Source: Candidatus Hydrogenedentota bacterium (GTDB lineage Bacteria; Hydrogenedentota; Hydrogenedentia; Hydrogenedentales; SLHB01). Taken from it: a stretch of 8,548 nt of DNA. Below are positions 1-5,748 of the stretch, piece by piece. Under the pieces are notes generated by a model, which saw nothing but the letters and a program-made list of their open reading frames with translations, was not told the DNA's origin and made no database searches. Each line of letters starts with the position of its first letter. The stretch's first letter is position 1. The stretch covers positions 1-8,548 of the forward strand of contig DUZM01000273.1 of NCBI GenBank assembly GCA_013349485.1, given 5' to 3'. Made by a program: the position numbers and the translations under genes.

Positions 1-2
1 AC

Positions 3-215
3 GGCGCATCGCCCCGTGCTACCATTTACCTGCAACAGGCCGCGCGTGCGCTCGCGTTCCTCCAAGGCGAAGGAAACGTGTTCCCGAACGACGTCAAGCA
101 GGTCGCCATGGATATCCTGCGCCACCGAATCATTATCACCTACGAAGCCGAAGCCGAGAACATCACCAGCGAGGACATCATTCGAAGAATCCTCGATACC
201 GTACCTGTACCGTGA
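3..215 (+). CDS. moxR: MoxR-family AAA+ ATPase, C-terminal end (5' end outside window)
   Basis: Only the last 70 residues are present, read in the frame that begins at base 3 and ends at TGA 213-215. The visible part is the helical lid domain of a MoxR ATPase. It opens with GASPRA, the sensor-2 segment whose Arg contacts nucleotide, followed by the family pattern AARALAFLQG, then VFPNDVKQVAMDILRHRI, and ends in the proline-containing VPVP common at MoxR C-termini. Walker A and B lie upstream of the window. MoxR proteins are cytosolic hexameric ATPases thought to act as chaperones for VWA-domain partners, and the DUF58, BatA and BatB genes downstream supply such partners. The gene is separated from the DUF58 gene by 222 bases holding a decayed element, which is looser than the spacing in the rest of the operon. 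Family assignment is secure; the exact subfamily cannot be judged from the tail. Confidence 0.95.
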   Translation, partial: GASPRATIYLQQAARALAFLQGEGNVFPNDVKQVAMDILRHRIIITYEAEAENITSEDIIRRILDTVPVP

Positions 216-222
216 CGGAGAC

Positions 223-239
223 CTCACCACAAAGGCACA
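223..239 (+). repeat. Left arm of a 17-bp perfect inverted repeat
   Basis: The bases ctcaccacaaaggcaca are the exact reverse complement of 398-414. The arm starts 7 bases after the moxR stop codon. Two more complementary pairs (241 with 396, 242 with 395) follow after one mismatch; outward the match stops at 222/415. Confidence 0.85.
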
Positions 240-269
240 AAGCTCAAGAGATTGGGTGGATTAACTGTA

Positions 270-362
270 ATGAATACCGACGGTCTGTGCGCGGAATCGA
301 ACGTACTCTCAAAGAACATCATAGGTGCAGCGATCGAGGTCCATAGAAGGGTGAATGGGTGA
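270..362 (+). pseudogene. GxxExxY-family protein remnant (30 codons)
   Basis: The reading frame ATG 270 to TGA 360-362 gives 30 residues containing LSKNIIGAAIEVHRR, the well-known N-terminal motif of GxxExxY proteins (PD-(D/E)XK-like, normally about 125 residues). The expected continuation, GPGLLESVYE-like, which contains the name-giving G-x-x-E-x-x-Y, is missing: after HRR the frame reads VNG and stops. Intact members often end in a stretch like RRxVNG, so the remnant may be the N-terminus fused to the last codons by an internal deletion; that is inference. No clear ribosome binding site is visible before 270. It is almost certainly non-functional as a protein. Confidence 0.7.
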
Positions 363-397
363 CTTCATGGACTGACTTTCTAAGCCTTTGTGTTCTC

Positions 398-414
398 TGT
401 GCCTTTGTGGTGAG
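398..414 (+). repeat. Right arm of a 17-bp perfect inverted repeat, next to a short direct repeat
   Basis: The bases tgtgcctttgtggtgag pair exactly with 223-239. The core gcctttgtg occurs twice in direct orientation, at 384-392 and 401-409 (17-base period), a duplication the left arm lacks. The arm ends 11 bases before the Shine-Dalgarno of the DUF58 gene, so an RNA duplex with the left arm would sit just upstream of that ribosome binding site. Confidence 0.85.
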
Positions 415-425
415 TATTTCTTATT

Positions 426-429
426 GGAG
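426..429 (+). promoter_or_regulatory. Ribosome binding site of the DUF58 gene
   Basis: GGAG lies 8 bases before ATG 438 and supports that start over the out-of-frame ATG at 433. It sits just outside the right arm of the relic element. Confidence 0.7.
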
Positions 430-437
430 TTGATGCG

Positions 438-1316
438 ATGATACCGCAGGAAGTGATGCAACAGATTCGGCGGATTCAGATCCGGACGAGTCACGTCGTG
501 AACGACATATTCGCCGGACAATACGAAAGCGTGTTCAAGGGCCAGGGAATGGAGTTCAAGGAGGTCCGCGAATACGTCCCCGGCGACGACGTCCGCATGA
601 TCGACTGGAACGTCACCGCTCGCACAGGCCATCCCTATGTGAAACTCTTGGCCGAAGAACGGGAATTGACGGTCATGCTGCTCGTGGACGCCAGCGCCTC
701 GGGTCGGTTCGGCAGCGTGTCCCGGTTCAAAAACGAGCTGGCCGCGGAATTGTGCGCCGTGCTCGCCATATCGGCAATCAAAAACAACGATAAGGTCGGC
801 TTGATCATCTTCACGGACGATATCGAATTGTACGTGCCCCCCAACAAGGGCCGGACCCACGTGCTCCGCGTAATCCGCGACGTGCTCTACTTCGAACCCA
901 AGCGCACCGGGACGGATATCCCGGGCGCCTTGCGGTTCCTTAACGGCGTAACCAAACGGCGGGCCGTAGCGTTCCTGGTATCGGATTTCATGGCCGAGGA
1001 CTATGAAGTAGCGCTCCAGATCGCCAATCGTCGCCACGACCTCATCGCCGTGACGGTGTCGGACCCGCGCGAGGACGCCTTGCCCGACGTGGGCCTCGTC
1101 AACGTACGCGACGCCGAAACCGGCCGCGAAGTCCTGGTCGACACCGGCGACCAAGCCGTCCGAGTCGCCTACGCCAAAGCGGCGCAAGAACGTGCGAAGA
1201 AACGATACGACACGTTCAAGCGGACAAAGGTGGACGCGATCCACGTCCGAACGGATAGGCCCTATGTCGAAGAACTCTATCGTTTCTTCCGAATGCGCGA
1301 GCGACGCTATGCATGA
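438..1316 (+). CDS. DUF58 domain-containing protein (VWA-like MoxR partner)
   Basis: A 292-residue soluble protein with no signal peptide or membrane segment, so cytosolic. The DUF58 signature is plain at residues 43-60, with VREYVPGDDVR then IDWNVTAR, followed by the EERELTVMLLVDASAS block at about 73-88. The MIDAS-like D84-x-S86-x-S88, a TGTD segment at 157-160 and VSDF at 181-184 place the metal-site loops of a VWA-like fold. Length is typical for the short DUF58 class encoded beside MoxR. The start at 438 has GGAG 8 bases upstream. Family knowledge: DUF58 genes follow moxR in Bat-type and other MoxR operons, and the protein is presumed to be the ATPase's cytosolic client or adaptor; its biochemical activity is unknown. 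Family assignment is firm, the role is inferred from context. Confidence 0.93.
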   Translation: MIPQEVMQQIRRIQIRTSHVVNDIFAGQYESVFKGQGMEFKEVREYVPGDDVRMIDWNVTARTGHPYVKLLAEERELTVMLLVDASASGRFGSVSRFKNELAAELCAVLAISAIKNNDKVGLIIFTDDIELYVPPNKGRTHVLRVIRDVLYFEPKRTGTDIPGALRFLNGVTKRRAVAFLVSDFMAEDYEVALQIANRRHDLIAVTVSDPREDALPDVGLVNVRDAETGREVLVDTGDQAVRVAYAKAAQERAKKRYDTFKRTKVDAIHVRTDRPYVEELYRFFRMRERRYA

Positions 1317-1336
1317 TCTAGGTCTTTCTCAGGATT

Positions 1337-1429
1337 ATGACCGGCAAACCAAGAGGAACAAACGCTGGAAAACATATGAACCGGAAGTTTCTGACAAGGG
1401 TGGAATCGGAAGAGGTCCTTAACCAATGA
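1337..1429 (+). CDS. Doubtful 30-codon small ORF overlapping the next start
   Basis: A frame from ATG 1337 (or internal ATG 1376) to TGA 1427-1429 overlaps the next gene's ATG 1426 by ATGA, the same overlap style used by the downstream genes. The predicted peptide is basic at its N-terminus (KPRGTNAGKHMNRK) and ends in VESEEVLNQ; I recognise no family. There is no convincing Shine-Dalgarno for either start, and the segment 1321-1420 is about 47% GC against GC-rich flanks. It could be a leader peptide coupling translation into 1426, a gene remnant, or chance. Confidence 0.2.
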   Translation: MTGKPRGTNAGKHMNRKFLTRVESEEVLNQ

Positions 1430-2697
1430 GCGAAAAGACTCCCGAACGGTTGAAAGAGTTCCGCGCCCAGTACGGCAGGCCGCCGAGGAAACACCATCCC
1501 TTAGCGTTGGTGCATCTGTTGATCCTCGTGGTGGGCTTCGGCGGCCTATATTGGATGCTGGCGCCCAATATCGCCGTAGTCGAAGCCCCGGGGCACGCAC
1601 CGGAAGCCGCGGTCCCCGGCTTACCGGTGGACGCGCTGCGCGAACAGGCCGCCTACTTGGCCGAAAAAGATCTGCCCGACGCCGCCATCGAATCCTATGA
1701 GGAATACCTTCGGCGAGCCCCCTTGAACGCCTCGGAACGCGCCAAGGTGTGCTATGCGGTGGCGCGGGTCGCCATCGAGGCCGAGCAGTTCCAGAAAGCT
1801 TTGGCCTATCTGTATCGCTCAGAGTTACTCGATCCAAACTCGGCGTTGAAAGACGAAACCAACAAAAAAGTGGCCCTGTGCCTGGATAAGCTGGGCCGGG
1901 CCGTTGACCTGCGCCGCGAACTGCGGCAGCGGACGGACATTGCACGCAGCGCCGCTGACGTCGGCTCGGAGGAGGTAGTGCTCGCAGAATTCGGGGGCGA
2001 TGTGATAACGGATCGCGACCTCGAACTCGAACTCGAGAAACTCCCAACCTATGCCCGCCCCCCGTTCACAACAACGCAAGAGAAAGCGGATTTCCTCAAG
2101 AACGTTGTCGCCGAGCGGCTGCTGTTGGACAAGGCGCGACGCTTGGAGCTCGACAAAGACCCCGAGATCCAACAGTTGCTCGCCGACCAGCTCGACAAGC
2201 TCGTAGTCGCCAGACTCATTGGGGACGAAATACAGGCCCGCATCAACGTCACGCCTGACGACGTGGAACGGTTCTATAAGGCCGAACCAACGCGATTCAC
2301 AAAACCCGCCACGGCCGCCGTCCACGTGGGCAAAGCCGATTCTGCCGAGGCCGCAGCGGCACTCGAAGAATTCCCTGTACAAACGGTTACCGTGCGTGAA
2401 GGCGGCAACGTCCCCGGCGTGCCCGATTCGTCTGCCGCTACGGAAGCCATATTCGCAACCGAACCCGGTGAACTGGCTGGACCTCTCGAAATTGAAGGCG
2501 CCTGGTATATGTTCAAGGTGGAAGCAACGAACCCGCAGCAGATTATGCCGTTCGAGGACGTCAAAGAAACGGCAGCGCGGATGTTGAAACGCGAGAAAGA
2601 GCAGGCACAGGTGGGTATGCTCATCGAAGAGACCCTTCGCGAGCGTGATGTGCGATTGTACCCCGAGCGTATCGAGGGAGCACCGACTACCCAATGA
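1426..2697 (+). CDS. Membrane-anchored TPR and degenerate parvulin/SurA-like protein
   Basis: A 423-residue protein. Residues 1-25 are basic and cytosolic; one membrane segment (about 26-46, LALVHLLILVVGFGGLYWML) would put the rest in the periplasm. Residues about 70-165 are helical with TPR character (EKDLPDAAIESYEEYLRRAP, then a second pair around 105-135). From about 184 to 290 it resembles the N-terminal helical domain of SurA/PrsA-type foldases: VLAEFGGDVITDRDLELEL, then KNVVAERLLLDKARR. A parvulin-like segment follows at about 295-368 (VHVGKADSAEAAAAL, EGGNVPG, YMFKV), then a terminal helix to 405. The rotamase part is about 20-30 residues shorter than usual, and the His expected before the IIKV-like strand is Tyr361, so catalysis is doubtful. 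AGAGG at 1411-1415 lies 10 bases before the ATG. The operon position suggests a folding or scaffold role for Bat proteins; that role is inferred. Confidence 0.75.
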   Translation: MSEKTPERLKEFRAQYGRPPRKHHPLALVHLLILVVGFGGLYWMLAPNIAVVEAPGHAPEAAVPGLPVDALREQAAYLAEKDLPDAAIESYEEYLRRAPLNASERAKVCYAVARVAIEAEQFQKALAYLYRSELLDPNSALKDETNKKVALCLDKLGRAVDLRRELRQRTDIARSAADVGSEEVVLAEFGGDVITDRDLELELEKLPTYARPPFTTTQEKADFLKNVVAERLLLDKARRLELDKDPEIQQLLADQLDKLVVARLIGDEIQARINVTPDDVERFYKAEPTRFTKPATAAVHVGKADSAEAAAALEEFPVQTVTVREGGNVPGVPDSSAATEAIFATEPGELAGPLEIEGAWYMFKVEATNPQQIMPFEDVKETAARMLKREKEQAQVGMLIEETLRERDVRLYPERIEGAPTTQ

Positions 2698-3611
2698 GCG
2701 CGCTGGTTACATTCGGCATCGTATTGCTCGCCGCAGCGGGGCCGGACGCCGTGGACGTGTCCGTGACCCTCGAGCCGCCCGTTGTCCCGTTCCACAAGCA
2801 AGCCGAGTTCCGCATCACGATCGAAGCCCCCGCCGACCTGGACGTGCACCTCGACGACATGACGGCGAAATTCGGCGGACTCCTCGTATACGGCCCGCCG
2901 CAGCGCAACACGAAGCAACTCCGACACGACAGACGCCGAATCGTCGAAACCTACACCCTCGATCCCGTGTTTATTGGCGACTATGCGATCGAGCCCGTCG
3001 AGGTGACCTGGGCCGAGGGTGCGCGCGTCGTGGTGCCGTCCCCAGCGATCCGCGTACGCGACCTAACGCCCGAAGAACGCGAAGAGGCCGAAACCTTCGC
3101 CCCAAATGCCGGACTCATATACCCGAAAGAGTCTTCCGCCTTACTGTGGGTGATCCTCATTGCCGCTGCCGGGGCGGCGACCCTTGCTTTGGCGACAGCG
3201 TACTACTGGCGCAGGCGTGCGACGCACGCGCCTGAGGCCCCGCCTCGGCCCGCCTGGGAAATCGCCTACGAACGCTTGCGGGCATTAGACGAACGGCAGC
3301 TCCCGCAGGCGGGCAAGATCGGGCCGTACTACGTCGATCTATCGGCAATTCTCCGTTACTACATCGAAGATCGGTTCCAACTGCACGCCCCCGAACGCAC
3401 CACGCCCGAATTTCTCGAGGAGGCCGCCGCAAGCCACCGGTTCTCCGACGACCACCGGCAACTCGTGGCCGGCATATTGCGGCACTCGGATCGAGTGAAA
3501 TTCGCGCAGTATCTGCCGAGCGTCACCGAAATGGAGCGTTGTTTCGCCGAAGTGCTCCGATTCGTCGACGAAACCGTGCCCCAACCGGAAACCCAGGAGG
3601 CCGCCGCATGA
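2694..3611 (+). CDS. Short BatD-like membrane protein with DUF4381-like cytosolic tail
   Basis: A 305-residue protein starting inside the preceding stop (ATGA overlap). Residues 1-16 look like a signal peptide or N-terminal anchor (MSALVTFGIVLLAAAG). Residues about 20-122 are beta-rich and BatD-like: an opening VSVTLEPPVVPFHKQAEFRI, and YTLDPVFIGDYAIEPVEVTW near 87-106. A membrane segment spans about 149-171, followed by RRR, placing the tail in the cytosol. The tail (about 186-293) has the features of DUF4381/Bat-associated tails: PAWEIAYERLRAL, YYVDLSAILRYYIEDRF, RTTPEFLEEA, and HSDRVKFAQYLPS. It is about half the size of the later BatD (6580-8364) and lacks that protein's second periplasmic module. 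GGGAG at 2676-2680 is a rather distant ribosome site (13 bases). A periplasm-to-cytosol linker role in the Bat complex is likely but inferred. Confidence 0.82.
   Translation: MSALVTFGIVLLAAAGPDAVDVSVTLEPPVVPFHKQAEFRITIEAPADLDVHLDDMTAKFGGLLVYGPPQRNTKQLRHDRRRIVETYTLDPVFIGDYAIEPVEVTWAEGARVVVPSPAIRVRDLTPEEREEAETFAPNAGLIYPKESSALLWVILIAAAGAATLALATAYYWRRRATHAPEAPPRPAWEIAYERLRALDERQLPQAGKIGPYYVDLSAILRYYIEDRFQLHAPERTTPEFLEEAAASHRFSDDHRQLVAGILRHSDRVKFAQYLPSVTEMERCFAEVLRFVDETVPQPETQEAAA
3595..3600 (+). promoter_or_regulatory. Strong Shine-Dalgarno fixing the BatA start
   Basis: A perfect AGGAGG lies 7 bases before ATG 3608. It decides for this start and against an in-frame ATG at 3539, which would add 23 residues (rich in Arg, Pro and Gly) inside the previous gene. 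Confidence 0.85.
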
Positions 3612-4660
3612 GTCCCATCAGCGCATTCCGGTTCAACGCCTTGACCGATCCCTGGGCGTTCCTGTTGCTGCTGGCCGTGCTGGCCTTGTTGCTCGTCGAG
3701 ATCGCCGTCCGGCCGCCCGGGACGTTGTTGGTCTCGACGGGCGAGACGCTGGCCCGCGTGCGCAGACACCGGCACGCCTTGCTGCGGCGACTGCCGGCCA
3801 TCCTGCGAGCCTTGGGGCTGACCCTGCTCGTCATCGCCTTGGCCCGGCCCTTGAAAGGACACCAGTTGCGCAAGGACATCGCCAACGTGAAGGACATCAT
3901 GCTCTGCGTCGACGTCTCCGGGAGCATGAGCGCGGAAGACTTCACCTCGGGCAACCAATTGCAGACGCGGCTCGCCGTGACCAAGGAGGCGGTGCGTGAC
4001 TTCATCCAAAGCCGAAAAGACAGGCCCAGCGACCGCTACGGACTGGATCGGCTCGGATTGATCCTCTACGCCGGCTACGCCTGGACCCAATGCCCGCTCA
4101 CGCTCGACTACGGCCTGCTCGAGCGGGAAATCGAGTTGGCCCGCATCGACACCGAAAACCCCAAGAAGCGCGGCACGGCAATCGGCTCCGCCCTCGGACT
4201 CGCCGTAAGCCGTCTCCGCGACTCGGAGGCCAAAACGAAACTCATCATCCTGCTCACGGACGGACAAAACAACAGAGGGGAACTCGATCCAACCACGGCC
4301 GCGCAGTTTGCCAAGGAGTACGGCATCCGAATCTACACCATCGGCGCGGGGGCGAAAGACGAGGTCATGATGCCGCAACAAACGCTGTTCGGCGTTATTC
4401 GGACAGCCGTATATTCGCCCATAGACGAACAAACACTCCGCAAGATCGCTGAGATCGGCGACGGAAAGTTCTACCGCGCGACCGACACCGCTTCGCTGCA
4501 AGCGGCGTACGCCGAGATCAATGAGCTGGAAACAACCGAGATCGAGATAGCCGATTACTACGAGTACGAAGAAGGATTCGTGCCCTACGCATCCGCTGGG
4601 ACCCTGGCCCTGCTGGCGTCCGTGTTCGGCCGCCGCCGCTGGTTCGAGGCAATACCATGA
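3608..4660 (+). CDS. batA: BatA-like VWA-domain membrane protein
   Basis: A 350-residue protein starting at the ATGA overlap with the previous stop. Two N-terminal membrane helices (about 16-33 and 62-80) flank a short basic loop, the VWA domain runs from about 95 to 300, and a third hydrophobic helix lies at about 327-340 before a C-terminus ending in RRRWFEAIP, as in the family. The MIDAS is complete: D102-V-S104-G-S106 in LCVDVSGSMS, T190 in RGTAIGSALG, and D218 in LLTDGQNN. The segment RKIAEIGDGKFYRATD (about 278-293) is a hallmark of BatA proteins. In Bat operons BatA and BatB are paired inner-membrane VWA proteins whose metal-dependent domains bind partners; MoxR is thought to act on them. 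With all MIDAS ligands present, ligand or metal binding should be intact. Family assignment is firm; the A/B naming rests on gene order. Confidence 0.93.
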   Translation: MSPISAFRFNALTDPWAFLLLLAVLALLLVEIAVRPPGTLLVSTGETLARVRRHRHALLRRLPAILRALGLTLLVIALARPLKGHQLRKDIANVKDIMLCVDVSGSMSAEDFTSGNQLQTRLAVTKEAVRDFIQSRKDRPSDRYGLDRLGLILYAGYAWTQCPLTLDYGLLEREIELARIDTENPKKRGTAIGSALGLAVSRLRDSEAKTKLIILLTDGQNNRGELDPTTAAQFAKEYGIRIYTIGAGAKDEVMMPQQTLFGVIRTAVYSPIDEQTLRKIAEIGDGKFYRATDTASLQAAYAEINELETTEIEIADYYEYEEGFVPYASAGTLALLASVFGRRRWFEAIP

Positions 4661-5748
4661 ACACGATCGAATTTGCATTTCCATTGCGGCAGTTACACTG
4701 GTGGCTCGCCGTGGCCATCGTGGTCCTCGGGGCGATCATTCTAGGACTGCGCGCGCTCGAGAAGCGCCACGCCAAAAGGCTCGAACGTTTTGTGGCGGGT
4801 CATTTGGCTTCCCGCCTGCTCCATGGGTATGATGCGTCGGTGCGGCGACCTTTGTTTTGGTTCACCGTGGCGGGATGTGCCGCACTCGTGTTGACGTTCG
4901 CACAACCCAAGTGGGGTCGGACATGGCAGGAAGTCGCGCGTCCGAGCCGCGATATCATCATCTGTCTCGACACGTCGGAGAGCATGCGGGCCGAGAACCC
5001 GCTGCCAAACCGACTCGAGCGCGCCAAACAGAAGATCTTCTCGTTGCTTGATCGCGCACCGGCAGACCGGTTTGGCCTCGTCGTATTCGCCGGCGCGGCC
5101 GAGCTGCAGTGCCCCTTGACGCTCGACCATGGGTATTTCAAGGCGGTGCTTAACGCCGTAACCACGGATACCATAAGCATTGAAGGGACGGACATTGCCG
5201 CGGCCCTTCATGAGGCCGCAAGAACCGTCCGCGAAGAAGCCGAAGAAACAGGCGTCTTCAACAAAGACCTGCGCGCGGCCCTGCTGATCTCCGATGGCGA
5301 GCAAGTGTCCGGTGACGCAATTAAAGAGGCCGAGAAAACCGCCGACTACGCCCGCGTGTACGTCATCGGCGTCGGCGACCCGCATGGGACGGAGGTCGCC
5401 GCGACGCTGATGAGCAGCCGCCGCGGCCGTGCTGCAGAGAAGTCCTATGTCCACGTGTCCAAACTGGATGAAGATACCCTGATTCGCGTGGCGCGGGCCG
5501 GCGACGGCGGATACGTACGATCGACCCCCGACAACAGCGACATTATGCAGATCCACGAACATCTCGAGAAACTCGCCCGACACACCGTATCGAGCGACGT
5601 GCGACTGCGTCTCGTAAACCGGTACCAATGGCCGCTCGCCTTCGTAATCCTGTGTTTCCTTGCCGAGGGTTTCTGGTTGGCGGCCTTGCCGTGGTTCCGC
5701 GACTGGCGCACCCGCGTACGCGCGGACGGAGGACGGCAACATGCTTAG
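4657..5748 (+). CDS. batB: BatB-like VWA-domain membrane protein
   Basis: A 363-residue protein starting in an ATGA overlap with batA, with GAGG at 4646-4649 as ribosome site. The layout repeats that of BatA: membrane helices at about 14-31 and 66-81, a VWA domain at about 97-305, and a final helix at about 325-345. The MIDAS reads D105-T-S107-E-S109 (CLDTSESMR), T178 in EGTDIAAAL, and D213 in LISDGEQ, so all metal ligands are present although the usual DVSGSM is changed to DTSESM. The family's RLERAKQKI helix and ADRFGLVVFAG strand are clear at about 119-145. A charged insertion at 251-263 (MSSRRGRAAEKSY) sits before the KLDEDTLIRVARAGDGGYVR motif. The protein is probably the partner of BatA in a membrane complex. 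Confidence in the family is high; the A/B distinction is by order. Confidence 0.92.
   Translation: MNTIEFAFPLRQLHWWLAVAIVVLGAIILGLRALEKRHAKRLERFVAGHLASRLLHGYDASVRRPLFWFTVAGCAALVLTFAQPKWGRTWQEVARPSRDIIICLDTSESMRAENPLPNRLERAKQKIFSLLDRAPADRFGLVVFAGAAELQCPLTLDHGYFKAVLNAVTTDTISIEGTDIAAALHEAARTVREEAEETGVFNKDLRAALLISDGEQVSGDAIKEAEKTADYARVYVIGVGDPHGTEVAATLMSSRRGRAAEKSYVHVSKLDEDTLIRVARAGDGGYVRSTPDNSDIMQIHEHLEKLARHTVSSDVRLRLVNRYQWPLAFVILCFLAEGFWLAALPWFRDWRTRVRADGGRQHA
5728..5733 (+). promoter_or_regulatory. Shine-Dalgarno fixing the BatC start
   Basis: GGAGGA lies 7 bases before ATG 5741, inside the 3' end of batB. It supports 5741 over an in-frame ATG at 5660, because translation from 5741 begins directly with a signal peptide. 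Confidence 0.8.

Larger units (their letters stand above)
223..414. mobile_element. Decayed, internally deleted GxxExxY-type element with inverted terminal repeats
   Basis: The segment is bounded by a perfect 17-bp inverted repeat (223-239 and 398-414) and contains the start of a GxxExxY-family gene (270-362). By hand count, bases 241-420 are about 47% GC, clearly below the neighbouring genes. Repeats of the type 'ctgtgcctttgtggtga' beside GxxExxY or four-helix-bundle (23S intervening-sequence-like) genes recur in many environmental bacterial genomes; that is my recollection, not a search. Keeping both ends while losing most of the gene suggests a MITE-like internal deletion product. I see no target-site duplication next to the arms, so the limits and the mobility are inferred. 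Confidence 0.55.

Noticed and set aside
16..264. Plus-strand frame across the moxR end
   Set aside because: It is out of frame with the unmistakable MoxR C-terminus and composed mainly of Ser, Arg, Pro and Thr; its tail (TTKAQ) is the left repeat arm translated.
223..414. Inverted repeat as an intrinsic terminator after moxR
   Set aside because: The loop would be about 158 bases and no T-run follows the right arm, so it does not fit a Rho-independent terminator.
388..426. Possible sigma70 promoter before DUF58 (TTCTCT 393-398 with TATTTC 415-420)
   Set aside because: Spacing of 16 is acceptable but both hexamers match the consensus poorly, and the first overlaps the repeat. It is too weak to annotate.
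210..430. Target-site duplication flanking the relic element
   Set aside because: The bases next to the two arms (gacggagac on the left, tatttctta on the right) share no direct repeat that I can see.
309..1244. Minus-strand frame over the DUF58 gene and into the relic element (311 codons)
   Set aside because: It lies antisense to a clear DUF58 protein; its end (SPQRHREHKG-like) is just the repeat read backwards.
3539..3607. Upstream ATG start for batA
   Set aside because: It would add 23 residues overlapping the previous gene by 73 bases, while ATG 3608 has a perfect AGGAGG and the operon's usual ATGA overlap.
3359..4684. Long open frame on the minus strand across the short BatD-like gene and batA (441 codons)
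   Set aside because: It is antisense to two certain genes with complete motifs on the + strand. High-GC coding DNA commonly leaves such frames open, and its predicted protein shows no recognisable domain.
5660..5740. Upstream ATG start for batC
   Set aside because: It would place 27 polar residues before the signal peptide; ATG 5741 has GGAGGA at ideal distance.
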